A stretch of DNA of 64,000 nt from the NCBI GenBank assembly GCA_900472575.1, contig UCIV01000027.1, forward strand, positions 62,001 to 126,000, in the 5' to 3' direction. The position numbers and the translations under genes are program-made. The notes under the pieces are model-generated. The model ran no database searches, had not been told where the DNA came from, and was given only the letters and a program-made list of their open reading frames with translations. Shown piece by piece: positions 18,765 through 26,997 of the stretch (its first letter is position 1; every line of letters begins with the position of its first letter). The DNA comes from Hyphomicrobiales bacterium (GTDB lineage: Bacteria; Pseudomonadota; Alphaproteobacteria; Rhizobiales; Rhizobiaceae).

Positions 18765-18811
18765 ACTCAGCGGTCCAGAAACACGGATTCCATGAACAGG
18801 AATGAGATAAC

Positions 18812-19303
18812 ATGTCTATTCGATTAGCTCTGGCCGCTCTTGCCTTCGTTTCGTCTTCCGCTTTCGCGCAGGCAGCCGCTGAAAACCAGGTCGTAGGCAC
18901 TTGGCGCATGGTATCGGCAACCATCGATCCCGGCGGCAAAAATGTCGCTGCCTATGGCGAAAAGCCCAACGGTCTTCTCGTCTTCACGCCCGACATGCAT
19001 TTCGTGGAAGTCCTGACCGATGCCGAGGTCCCGCGGTTTGCTTCCAATGCTCGCGGCGAGGGTACAGACGATGAGAATCGCATGGCTATGGCACGCAGCA
19101 TCGGGTTTTTCGGAACCTACACCGTTGATGAGAACGGCGAGTTCAGCGGCAACCGCGTCGAAGGCGCAACATTTCCGAACTGGGTTGGCAGCGTGCGAAC
19201 ACGTAGTGACCTGACGCTCGAAGTGAAAGGTGACCGCATGACCGAACAGTTCCGCAGGCCGGAGGGCACTGAAATCAGGATCGAGTGGCAGCGCGTCAAA
19301 TGA
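18812..19303 (+). CDS. exported lipocalin-like domain protein
   Basis: 163 residues. Signal peptide MSIRLALAALAFVSSSAFAQA, then a lipocalin-like beta barrel (Lipocalin_5 type): VVGTWRMVSATI, PNGLLVFTPDMHFVEVL, GFFGTYTVDENGEF and LEVKGDRMTEQFRRP. Such proteins are thought to bind small hydrophobic molecules, often close to oxidoreductase genes. Probably co-transcribed with the SDR gene upstream under LysR module 2; converges with LysR module 3. Confidence 0.82.
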   Translation: MSIRLALAALAFVSSSAFAQAAAENQVVGTWRMVSATIDPGGKNVAAYGEKPNGLLVFTPDMHFVEVLTDAEVPRFASNARGEGTDDENRMAMARSIGFFGTYTVDENGEFSGNRVEGATFPNWVGSVRTRSDLTLEVKGDRMTEQFRRPEGTEIRIEWQRVK

Positions 19304-19335
19304 GGCCCAGGAGCATCCGCGCAGCTAGCAATTCC

Positions 19336-20265
19336 CTATCTGACGCGTGCATGAACGGCGTCAGACCTAGCCTGCCAGTCGTAGCTCCTCATGTAGTCGA
19401 GGAAGGCGCGCATGGCAGCACTCGGAAGACGGCGGCTGGGGTAGTATAGAAACCAGTGAGGCAAGATGGGGCTCCAGTCGGACAAAAGCTCCACCAGCCG
19501 GCCTGTTTGGACATACGGCCTGGCGTAGTCATCGAAGACATGAGCGATGCCTCTGCCCGCAAGTGCCGCTTGCAGTTCATTGTGCGCAGAGCTGACGGTC
19601 AGGCGACCCGTCGGCGTAACTTCGATATCTTCGCCGCCCTCGTTGAACCGCCAGGTGACGAGCGTGCCGCCCGGGAAACGACGCCGTACACAGTCGTGGT
19701 CGCCCAGTTCGTGCGGCGTCTGCGGATGTCCGCACCTCGCGATATAATCCGGCGAAGCGACGATTGCATAACGAAGTGCCGGTCCAAGCGGGAGCGCGAT
19801 CATGTCCTGCGCCAGCTGCTTACCGAACCTGACGCCGGCGTCGAACCCCTGTTCCACGATATCGATGACGGCCGCATCGCTGATGATCTCGATTTTCACT
19901 TCGGGATAAACATCCATGAAGTCGAACACGAGCGGGCAAAGAAAATGATCGACAGCCGGGGCCGGGGCGTTGATTTTGAGGGTTCCAGATGGACTATCCC
20001 GCAACTCGTCGATCTCTGCGATTGCAAGCCTGATATCGCCAAGTGCAGGCGCCAGACGTTCAAGGAGACGTTGACCTGCCTCTGTTGGAAACACGCTCCG
20101 CGTCGTTCGATTGAGAAGCCGGATGCCGAGAGCCTCTTCCAGGCCATTAATCGTTTGGCTTAAGGCCGATGACGAGACCCCTCGCTCAAGGGCTGCTGCG
20201 CGGAAGCCGCCACAGCGCACGATGGCAACGAACACGTCGAAGCTGTCCAGTCGGATCGGGTCCAT
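19336..20265 (-). CDS. LysR-family regulator, module 3
   Basis: 309 residues. Helix-turn-helix (GGFRAAALERGVSSSALSQT then LLNRTTRSVFPTEAG) and an effector domain with VEQGFDAGVRFGKQLAQDM and FLYYPSRRLP. Third member of the paralogous set. Divergent from the Tat-exported metallo-beta-lactamase-fold gene at 20433; 167 bases lie between the starts and include an imperfect inverted element around 20277-20300. Likely controls the three genes 20433-23163. Confidence 0.9.
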   Translation of the reverse strand: MDPIRLDSFDVFVAIVRCGGFRAAALERGVSSSALSQTINGLEEALGIRLLNRTTRSVFPTEAGQRLLERLAPALGDIRLAIAEIDELRDSPSGTLKINAPAPAVDHFLCPLVFDFMDVYPEVKIEIISDAAVIDIVEQGFDAGVRFGKQLAQDMIALPLGPALRYAIVASPDYIARCGHPQTPHELGDHDCVRRRFPGGTLVTWRFNEGGEDIEVTPTGRLTVSSAHNELQAALAGRGIAHVFDDYARPYVQTGRLVELLSDWSPILPHWFLYYPSRRLPSAAMRAFLDYMRSYDWQARSDAVHARVR

Positions 20266-20432
20266 TGCGAAGTTTTTCTAATCAAGCTGATCAACTTAGC
20301 GCAGGTTATCAGATCAATGCCGCCGTGTCATGATCGCCGAAACTTAAGCTCTGCCCTGCTGAAACCTTCGTCACCCGCCATTCTCCGATCGAGGAAGGGT
20401 CGAAGCAGTGCGCCCAGAAGAAGGAACGACAG

Positions 20433-21425
20433 ATGAACGCCATCACCCTCAACAGACGCGCCATCATGCTGTCCGCTGTCGCCGGCGCATCCAGCATGCT
20501 TCTGCCGAGCCTAGGTGGTTCTGACAAAGCCAGCGCTCAGGCCGCGTCCCCGATGGCCAGTAATGCCGGGCATTATCGCTTCCGCGTCGGAGAGATAAGC
20601 GCCACTGTCTTGAGCGATGGCGTGATTGGCGGTCCACCACGCGTCTACGCCAGCAACGCTCCAGAGGCCGAGCTTCAGGAGGTCCTGCGACAAGCGTTTC
20701 TTCCGACCGACCACATGACGCTCAATCTTAACACGCTACTGATTGAAACCGGCGGCCGGCGGATCCTGATCGAGGCCGGCGCCGGCAAAACCATGGGCCC
20801 GAATGGTGGCCGGATCTTCGAGAATCTCGCGGCGATCGGTCTCAGTCCTGCCGACATTGACGCCATCGTCATCTCCCATACCCATCCGGACCATGTCGGC
20901 AACTTGAGAACCGCAGACGGCGGCAAGGCGTTTGCCCGCGCCACGGTGTTTGTTCCGAAGGCCGACTGGGATTTCTTTGTCCGCACCGATCCGGATCTCT
21001 CCTACATGCCGGTCCCGGAGGAGTTCCGTCTGCGTTTTGCGGCGAACATCAAGAACAGCCTCCAGCCGTTCGTGAACGATGTCGAGCTCTATGAAGCCGG
21101 CGCCGAGATCGTCCCGGGTCTGACCACGATCGTCGCTTCAGGTCACACACCGGGCATGGCAACTTTCCTCGTCCATTCGGGCAACGACCAGCTGCTGCTG
21201 ACGGCGGATCTTGCTTATCACCCTGTCGTCAACGTCGACCGGCCTTGGCTTCCAGGCCCGGACCGCGACAAGGAGACGGCGCTTTCTTCCCGCCGGCGCA
21301 TCTTCGACAGGGCGGCTACTGAACAGATGCCCGTGCTCGGCTTCCATTATCCATTCCCCGGCCTTGGCCGGATGCTGAAGACCGATGGTGGGTATGCCTG
21401 GGTCCCCGCCAACTGGCAGTTCTGA
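20433..21425 (+). CDS. Tat-exported metallo-beta-lactamase-fold hydrolase
   Basis: 330 residues. A twin-arginine type signal (LNRRAIMLSAVAGASS) is followed by a metallo-hydrolase domain with HTHPDH at 149-154, a second metal-site histidine in ASGHTPGM, DLAYHP, and a C-terminal GFHYPFPGLG. This is the PNGM/quorum-quenching-lactonase and sulfatase-like branch of the fold; substrate unknown. Binds two metals (usually Zn) in the family. Opens an operon of three Tat-type genes divergent from LysR module 3. Confidence 0.85.
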   Translation: MNAITLNRRAIMLSAVAGASSMLLPSLGGSDKASAQAASPMASNAGHYRFRVGEISATVLSDGVIGGPPRVYASNAPEAELQEVLRQAFLPTDHMTLNLNTLLIETGGRRILIEAGAGKTMGPNGGRIFENLAAIGLSPADIDAIVISHTHPDHVGNLRTADGGKAFARATVFVPKADWDFFVRTDPDLSYMPVPEEFRLRFAANIKNSLQPFVNDVELYEAGAEIVPGLTTIVASGHTPGMATFLVHSGNDQLLLTADLAYHPVVNVDRPWLPGPDRDKETALSSRRRIFDRAATEQMPVLGFHYPFPGLGRMLKTDGGYAWVPANWQF

Positions 21426-21447
21426 CGCTCAGAGACAGGAGACACCT

Positions 21448-22530
21448 ATGAACCAGTCACAGATCAATCGTCGCGGCTTTCTCGGCACGATGGGTGCGAC
21501 GGCAACAGGGCTGGCGCTCGCCACCCAGGCTACCGCCCAGACCCATCAAACCACAACGACATCGCCGACCCCCGGATCAAGCCAGAATGTGGTGACACGC
21601 ACTTTGCCACGTACTGGCGAGAAGGTCACCGCCTTGGGTCTCGGTACCTTCCTGACCTTCGACCTGAAGCCCGGAGATCGCCGCGACGCTCTCCGTCAGG
21701 TTTTTGAGCGGTACGTTGCCGCAGGCGGTCGCGTGGTCGACACATCGCCGCTCTATGGCTCGGCCGAAGTCAGCGTCGGCCAGTTCATGGGCGAGTTCGA
21801 AGGATCCGACGAGATCTTCCTCGCCAACAAGGTCTGGTCGACCGGAGAATATCTCGGGGACGAAAGCCACGCCGTCGAAAGCTTTCGGCAATCGCGGATG
21901 CGCACCTGGCGCGCCGCGATCAATCTCATGCAGTGCCACAGCATCACCAATGCGCCGGTGGTCATTCCGCTGATGAAGGCATGGAAGAAGGAGGGCCTGA
22001 TACGCCACGTTGGCGTGACCCATCACGAGTCGGCGGCGCAGGACCAGTTACTGGCGATCATCCAGCGCGACGATGTCGACTTCATCCAGACGAACTACTC
22101 GATTTTCAACCGCGATGCCGAACGGCGGCTGCTTCCGGCTGCAGCCGACAAGGGCGTCGGGGTTCTGATCAATCTGCCGCTCGAAAAGGCACGGCTGATG
22201 AAGGTTGTTGAGGGACATCCGCTTCCAGGCTTTGCGCAAGAGTTCGGAGCGACCAGCTGGGCGCAATTCTTCCTGAAATGGGTCATGGCGCATCCTGCGG
22301 TCAGCACCGTGCTGTGCGGCACGTCTAACCCCGACCACATGAGCGATAATGTCCAGGCGATGACGGGCCCACTTCCGGACGAGCGGATGCGTGCCCGAAT
22401 GGTAGCGCACATGGAGACGATTCCGGGCTTCGGCTCCATCGGTACGATGCCTTGGTATCCCGGCAAAGAGAAGATGTATTCCGGCCTGATCCGCGAAGCA
22501 CAGGCGAATGCGGCGCAACGCCTGCGGTAA
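21448..22530 (+). CDS. Tat-signal aldo/keto reductase
   Basis: 360 residues from ATG 21448. Twin-arginine motif NRRGFLGTMG and an export-type hydrophobic stretch to TATAQT, followed by an aldo/keto reductase barrel: ALGLGTFLTFD, the catalytic Asp-Tyr segment DTSPLYGSAEVSVG, and WAQFFLKWVMAHPAVSTVLCG near the cofactor site. A reductase that needs NAD(P)H is odd in the periplasm, although Tat-exported members are known. 22 bases after the hydrolase gene, so same operon. Confidence 0.85.
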   Translation: MNQSQINRRGFLGTMGATATGLALATQATAQTHQTTTTSPTPGSSQNVVTRTLPRTGEKVTALGLGTFLTFDLKPGDRRDALRQVFERYVAAGGRVVDTSPLYGSAEVSVGQFMGEFEGSDEIFLANKVWSTGEYLGDESHAVESFRQSRMRTWRAAINLMQCHSITNAPVVIPLMKAWKKEGLIRHVGVTHHESAAQDQLLAIIQRDDVDFIQTNYSIFNRDAERRLLPAAADKGVGVLINLPLEKARLMKVVEGHPLPGFAQEFGATSWAQFFLKWVMAHPAVSTVLCGTSNPDHMSDNVQAMTGPLPDERMRARMVAHMETIPGFGSIGTMPWYPGKEKMYSGLIREAQANAAQRLR

Positions 22531-22578
22531 AGACACCGGCAACTCGCCTTTGAGACTACAGCACCGGGAGATATAGTC

Positions 22579-23163
22579 TTGCGCTCCACCAGACGTTCTC
22601 TTCTGACGGCCTTTCTCTCGCTACCTCTTGTCGACGCGTCGAGAGTGATGGCGCTTGCACAGACCGCTCCTGAGCTACCCCTGACCCGATCATGCCATGC
22701 TGGGGAAGATCTGACCCTCGAACGGGAGGCTGGCCCCTTCTTCAGGCCGAACTCCCCGCTTGAACGCGATCTTTATCCCGACGCGCCCGGCGGCGAGAGG
22801 ATCACCGTTGCAGGGTTCGTTTTCGACAATCGCTGCCGGCCAATCGCCGGCGGCCTCGTCGAGATCTGGCATGCGGACGAAAAAGGTGATTACGATAGCG
22901 TTGGCTTTCGACTGCGCGGGCATCAGTTCACCGATGCTCAGGGGCGCTGGTGGTTCAACACCATCATCCCGGCGCTTTATCCCGGCCGAACACGTCATTT
23001 TCATTTTAAGGTTCAGCGCCCGGGTGGTCGCGTGCTTACCACTCAAATCTATTTCCCTGGAGAGGCCAGGAACGCCGGAGACAGACTGTTTGATGAGGCA
23101 CTCCTTCTCGACCTGACGAAAGCCGTTGATGGGAAGTTCGCGCAATACGACTTCGTCGTTTAG
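22579..23163 (+). CDS. Tat/Sec-signal intradiol ring-cleavage dioxygenase-like protein
   Basis: 194 residues, TTG start with GGGAG 9 bases upstream. N-terminus STRRSLLTAFLSLPLVDA is a twin-arginine-like export signal. The core is the intradiol dioxygenase beta sandwich (catechol/protocatechuate 1,2-type): FFRPNSPLERDL, then VEIWHAD, and the non-haem Fe(III) ligands visible as Tyr105, Tyr134 (ALYPGR), His140 and His142 (RHFHFKV). Shorter than catechol dioxygenases and without their dimer helices, like the exported 'dioxygenase-like' group. Last gene of the LysR-3 operon. Confidence 0.85.
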   Translation: MRSTRRSLLTAFLSLPLVDASRVMALAQTAPELPLTRSCHAGEDLTLEREAGPFFRPNSPLERDLYPDAPGGERITVAGFVFDNRCRPIAGGLVEIWHADEKGDYDSVGFRLRGHQFTDAQGRWWFNTIIPALYPGRTRHFHFKVQRPGGRVLTTQIYFPGEARNAGDRLFDEALLLDLTKAVDGKFAQYDFVV

Positions 23164-23466
23164 GTCGTGGAGTGGCCTGTTCCGTTCGCAAATGGCTGCA
23201 CTCGCGCCAGATCTCGGCATCAGGCGAGAGGTCCATTCAAGCAAAGCTGAAAGGCATCTCGGTTGGAGACCGCCCGCAGCGCAATCGATCGAAGATGCCG
23301 AGGACACCCTCATCAACAGACATCTTGCATGAAGTTCGCGTCCAGCGGGGACATTCGGGCGACAGATCAAAACCTATCGTGTCGCCGAACGTCCAGGAGA
23401 ACGCGCGCGTTCGAGCACGAGCTTCGCGGCGCGACTCATCCTAATGGCCGCGCTAAAGCCTAGGTT
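23164..23466. other. intergenic, no gene recognised
   Basis: 303 bases between convergent genes. Short open frames exist on the plus strand but their translations (Arg/Ser-rich) do not look like protein and lack ribosome sites. No clear terminator with a T tract was seen. Confidence 0.4.
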
Positions 23467-23958
23467 CTACGGCGTCGCATCCAGGGGTATGGGAGGACCC
23501 TCTGGAGCGGGCTCAGGTGCGTCGCTGGGCTTTCCGTCTTCGTTTTCCAACCCGAGTTGCTGGAGGATAGTCTCTTTGATTTGCTGTTCGATCGCCTCTC
23601 GATCCTTTTGGCTCATGGCAGCCAGCTTGTCTTCATTCAGCTCGCGATCTTTCAAGAAGAAATAGCGAATACGTTCAGCTGGGGTCATGTTGGACACCTT
23701 CAGGAACTCATCAGCCGCATCGGGTTTCTCGTCTTTACTGAGAGCGGTGCGATTGGGCTTTTGGTCCAGCACAACGCCATTGCTCTCCATGGACCAGAGC
23801 GCGTCCGCCAACTTCGAGCCATATCGAGGATCGAGCGAGACAGATGGGGGGGTCGCCCCTGCGTTCCCCTGCTGCGCCTCCCAAACAGTGTCTTGCCCCG
23901 GCGCGCGAGAAGCCGTCTGCAACTGCAGGGGGATTCTGGCGTTGCCCGTAACGATCAT
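23467..23958 (-). CDS. conserved-looking hypothetical protein
   Basis: 163 residues from ATG 23958. Gln/Pro-rich, low-complexity N-terminal half, then a helical block (MTPAERIRYFFLKDRELN, LAAMSQKDREAIEQQIKETI) and a Pro-rich tail ending PPIPLDATP. No signal peptide or membrane segment. The helical block is like those in small rhizobial hypothetical proteins and looks constrained. The frame is open further upstream but the extra residues are Arg/Ser-rich and unlikely. A GGAAC lies at 24053-24057 on the minus strand, about 95 bases upstream, with a poor -10 match. Function unknown. Confidence 0.6.
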   Translation of the reverse strand: MIVTGNARIPLQLQTASRAPGQDTVWEAQQGNAGATPPSVSLDPRYGSKLADALWSMESNGVVLDQKPNRTALSKDEKPDAADEFLKVSNMTPAERIRYFFLKDRELNEDKLAAMSQKDREAIEQQIKETILQQLGLENEDGKPSDAPEPAPEGPPIPLDATP

Positions 23959-24185
23959 CGTGTTGATTCCCCTGGTTAGTTTTGCCTCTGAACATCGCAT
24001 CGGCGGCTTGCTCCGGACTGGTCGTTTTGCCGACGAACTCGATCGCAGACGAGTTCCCTTTTTCCGGCCGTGCGTATCGATTGTTGTCCGTGCGACGAAG
24101 CAGTCTGAATCGGTTCGGGTGCGAATAGACGCGGGATAAGAGAGCAACGGACGCCGGCAAACGCCGACGTCCGAACAAGGTCGGA

Positions 24186-24923
24186 TCAGGCGTTGAAGCC
24201 GGCGTCTACGCTGAGAACCGCGCCGGTAATCAGACTTGCCCCTGGACCTGCCAGAAACGCCACCGCGCTGGCGACTTCGCGGGGCTCGCCAAACCGGCCG
24301 AGCGATGTGAGGCTCCGCTGATAATCGGCATTCTCGCCATTGGCCGGGTTCATATCGGTGTCGGTCGATCCGGGGAGGACGAGATTGACGGTGATGCCTT
24401 GAGGTCCGAGTTCGCGCGAAAGGCCTCGCGTGAAGGACAGAAGCGCCGACTTCGACATGGCATAAGTCGTCACTCCCGGGAAAGGCACGCGCTCAGCCAG
24501 AGCGGAACCGATCGAGATGATCCGGCCTCCGGATGACAGATGCGGGATCGCCGCCTGGGCGAAGAGGACGGGCGCGCGAACATTCACATCGAGCATGGCC
24601 TGCAGGTCGGCGAGCGCCAGATCCGCGGTCATGCCGGCTGTTCCAATGCCGGCACTGTTGACGAGAATATCGAGCCCTCCAAGTGTGTCGACCGTCTCGC
24701 TCACGGCGCGGCGGATGGCCTTGGGATCAGAACTGTCGGCCTGGATTGCAAGTCCACGCTGGCCTTTTTCCTCGATGGCCTGCACCACCGATGCCGCCCT
24801 GTCTGCCGAGCGTTGATAGGTGAATGCGACATCAGCGCCCTTTTCGGCGAGCGCAATTGCGATCGCGGCTCCTATTCCTCGCGAGCCGCCGTTCACCAGC
24901 GCGCGCTTTCCAAGCAATTCCAT
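24186..24923 (-). CDS. short-chain dehydrogenase/reductase under TetR control
   Basis: 245 residues from ATG 24923 (MELLGKRALVNGG); AAGGAA lies 8 bases upstream, favouring this over ATG 24929. Classical SDR of the 3-oxoacyl-ACP reductase style: GGSRGIGAA, VNSAGIGTAG, catalytic Ser in IGSAL and Tyr/Lys in YAMSKSAL. Divergent from the TetR gene; two copies of an operator lie in the 82 bases between the starts, one just upstream of this gene, so it is very likely repressed by that TetR. Substrate unknown. Confidence 0.9.
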   Translation of the reverse strand: MELLGKRALVNGGSRGIGAAIAIALAEKGADVAFTYQRSADRAASVVQAIEEKGQRGLAIQADSSDPKAIRRAVSETVDTLGGLDILVNSAGIGTAGMTADLALADLQAMLDVNVRAPVLFAQAAIPHLSSGGRIISIGSALAERVPFPGVTTYAMSKSALLSFTRGLSRELGPQGITVNLVLPGSTDTDMNPANGENADYQRSLTSLGRFGEPREVASAVAFLAGPGASLITGAVLSVDAGFNA

Positions 24924-24934
24924 GATCATTTCCT

Positions 24935-24956
24935 TTATGCAGTGATCGATGCATAA
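24935..24956. promoter_or_regulatory. TetR operator copy 1
   Basis: Arms TTATGCA and TGCATAA flank the 8-base spacer GTGATCGA. The identical 22-base site recurs at 24992-25013. Located 12 bases upstream of the SDR start codon. Confidence 0.75.
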
Positions 24957-24991
24957 ATCGATAGCGGCATTGCAAATCTTCGTCAACTCAT

Positions 24992-25013
24992 TTATGCAGT
25001 GATCGATGCATAA
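24992..25013. promoter_or_regulatory. TetR operator copy 2, covering the tetR start codon
   Basis: Same arms and spacer as copy 1. The ATG assigned to the TetR gene (25006) lies inside the site, so the repressor would bind over its own translation start, which suggests a leaderless or very short-leader mRNA. Confidence 0.75.
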
Positions 25014-25686
25014 TAATTTCTCGACGCCCCCAGCCAGCTCAACATCGATCCGTCCTGCACGCGGGCGGCCGCGGGAATTCGACCGCCAGGCTGCACTTGC
25101 CGCCGCGACACGGCTGTTCTGGATCAAGGGTTATGAGGCGACCTCGATCGCGGACCTGACGGAAACGATGGGGATCGGGACCAAGAGCCTCTATGCGGCC
25201 TTCGGCTCGAAGGATGAGCTTTATGCGGAGGCCCTCAAATATTACTACACGACCTACGAAGGCCTGGTCTGGACCCGGTTCCGGAAAGCTGCGACCGCGA
25301 GGGAGGCGGCGCTGGCATTTCTTCAGGATTCCGCGATCGCCATGACGGGTGGAGATCTCGATCTCCCGCACGGCTGCATGGCGACGCTTGCGACCGTCGG
25401 CAGCGAAGGACACTCCGAACTGGGCGAACTCATGCGAGCGACGCGTGCAGGCGGTTTCGATATCCTCAAAGCGCGCTTCGACAGAGCGAAGAGCGACGGC
25501 GACCTTGAGGCCACGGCCGACACGACCAAACTGGCGAGATTCGTGCAAACGGTTCAAAGTGGGATGGCGATCCGCGCCCGCGACGGAGCGGATCGCGACG
25601 AACTCCATGCCGTGGCGGAAATCGCGCTTTCTGGCTGGGACCATATCACCGGCAACATCGATCACCGGATGCAGGGCAAAGCGTAA
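25006..25686 (+). CDS. TetR-family repressor
   Basis: 226 residues. Begins with a disordered basic lead (ARGRPREFDRQ), then the TetR helix-turn-helix (AATRLFWIKGYEATSIADLT and the following MGIGTKSLYAAFGSKDEL), which is the AcrR/TetR_C signature, and a helical ligand domain. The only in-frame start before the DNA-binding domain is ATG 25006, which has no ribosome site and sits within operator copy 2. Divergent from the SDR gene; autoregulation expected. Ligand unknown, possibly an aldehyde or electrophile as for the YkvE/NemR-like group. Confidence 0.9.
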   Translation: MHNNFSTPPASSTSIRPARGRPREFDRQAALAAATRLFWIKGYEATSIADLTETMGIGTKSLYAAFGSKDELYAEALKYYYTTYEGLVWTRFRKAATAREAALAFLQDSAIAMTGGDLDLPHGCMATLATVGSEGHSELGELMRATRAGGFDILKARFDRAKSDGDLEATADTTKLARFVQTVQSGMAIRARDGADRDELHAVAEIALSGWDHITGNIDHRMQGKA

Positions 25687-25720
25687 TCCGTCGGATGAGT
25701 CCAGGTCGAACCGCTGCTCG

Positions 25721-26359
25721 TTAGAACGGATTTTTCTGAACATTGGATAACGGATACTGATGCGTCCGTTCGAATGACCTGCGGGGTCGACGCCGATTGA
25801 TGCGATAGACGGCTGCGGGCGGAACATTGGCGAGGGTGCAGCCGATATACGTCGCTTTCAGGCCCAGACGGTTGAGCAAGGGTCTGGCGATCGGGCATCG
25901 TGGACCGTAGGTGAATTGGTAGAATGCTCCACCCGGGCGAAGATGCGAGAATGCCCCCTCAAGGATAGCATGCACCTTGCGCAACGGCATCGATAATAGA
26001 GGAAGTCCGCTGACGACGGCGCCCACCGGCGCTGAGGCATGGATCGGCAACTTGCGCAGTTGAGCAGCATCCATCTGAACGGTTTTTGCGGCTGGAAAAC
26101 GGTCGCTAAGTTGGCTCGCAAACTCTGAACCATATTCGACCAGCACGAGATTTTCTTCAGCGATACCTCGATTCAGCAATGCTTCCGTAAAAACGCCTGT
26201 TCCCGGACCGAGTTCAATGACTGTGCCTGTGTCCGCAGAGATTTCGGTTGTCATGAGTGAAGACAACGCGCGTCCTGATGGCGTGACCGAGGCGACGCGA
26301 AGGGGCGCGGAAAGCCACGCCCGAAAAAACAACAACGCATCGGAAGCTTTATTTGTCAT
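25721..26359 (-). CDS. PmtA-like phospholipid N-methyltransferase
   Basis: 212 residues from ATG 26359, GGAG 8 bases upstream. SAM-dependent class I methyltransferase: IELGPGTGVFTEALL (motif I), LVLVEYG (acidic end of beta 2), VVSGLPLLSMP and PGGAFYQFTYGP. These blocks are those of the rhizobial PmtA group, which methylates phosphatidylethanolamine toward phosphatidylcholine; an rRNA or other small-molecule target cannot be ruled out. Its start overlaps the end of the DedA-like gene by four bases (ATGA), so they are coupled. Peripheral membrane location expected. Confidence 0.75.
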   Translation of the reverse strand: MTNKASDALLFFRAWLSAPLRVASVTPSGRALSSLMTTEISADTGTVIELGPGTGVFTEALLNRGIAEENLVLVEYGSEFASQLSDRFPAAKTVQMDAAQLRKLPIHASAPVGAVVSGLPLLSMPLRKVHAILEGAFSHLRPGGAFYQFTYGPRCPIARPLLNRLGLKATYIGCTLANVPPAAVYRINRRRPRRSFERTHQYPLSNVQKNPF

Positions 26360-26994
26360 CGCTTGCTTGCTCCAAGATCCGGGCGCGCCCAATATCGCCG
26401 CCGAAGGCGCCATCCCAAAGCGACGAGAAGTTCCGTGGCAACAAGCAGGATCAGAATTTTCAGCGCCAGTGCAGACGAATTAATGCCGGGGATTGCCAGT
26501 ACAGCGAGGTAACCCGCGGCGATGAATAGCCCGTTCCACAGAACAATGCCGACAGATACGCCGGTGACAAACCGAAGCGCGCTTGTGCCTAAAAGCCCCG
26601 CCGCGACAGGCGAGATCAACCGCACGGTGGGAATGAGTTGCGACAGGATCGTCAACGCTCGTTCCCGCTCGCGCAGGGAGGAAAGGGTCCAGTCGATACG
26701 TGGTCGCGATAGACCCACGCATCCGCCGACGGAGTAGAGAAGCGCGGTCATCCGCCTTTTTCCGACCGCACCCACAAGAAGAAAGAGAACGAGAGCTCCT
26801 ATGGAACTTCCAACGGTCGTCCCAATGACGGCCGTGTGGAGCGACCAGACCTCAGCGTCGGCCGCAATACCTATGGCGACAAGAACTCCATAGGAGGGCA
26901 GGGCGGGTAAGAAACGCTCCGCAAGCCCGATCGCGAACAGACCAAATATACCGTATACCGCAATCCAGTCGACCAAATGTCCGAGTGGGTCCAT
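26356..26994 (-). CDS. DedA/SNARE-associated-type membrane protein
   Basis: 212 residues, five to six hydrophobic segments. Recognisable DedA features: a re-entrant region with ERFLPALPSYGVL, GTTVGSSIGA, and RLISPVAAGL in which Arg and Pro sit in a membrane hairpin (FIPxxR-like, here LIPTVRLISPVAAG). DedA proteins are lipid scramblases/flippases involved in envelope homeostasis. Second gene of a three-gene minus-strand operon (SDR, DedA, PmtA-like), 3 bases after the SDR. The pairing with a phospholipid methyltransferase points to a membrane-lipid role. Confidence 0.82.
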   Translation of the reverse strand: MDPLGHLVDWIAVYGIFGLFAIGLAERFLPALPSYGVLVAIGIAADAEVWSLHTAVIGTTVGSSIGALVLFLLVGAVGKRRMTALLYSVGGCVGLSRPRIDWTLSSLRERERALTILSQLIPTVRLISPVAAGLLGTSALRFVTGVSVGIVLWNGLFIAAGYLAVLAIPGINSSALALKILILLVATELLVALGWRLRRRYWARPDLGASKR

Positions 26995-26997
26995 TTC

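Noticed and set aside
23958..24060. EcfG-type promoter (GGAAC with CGTC 17 bases on) for the gene at 23467
   Set aside because: The -10 element mismatches the CGTT consensus; too weak to list.
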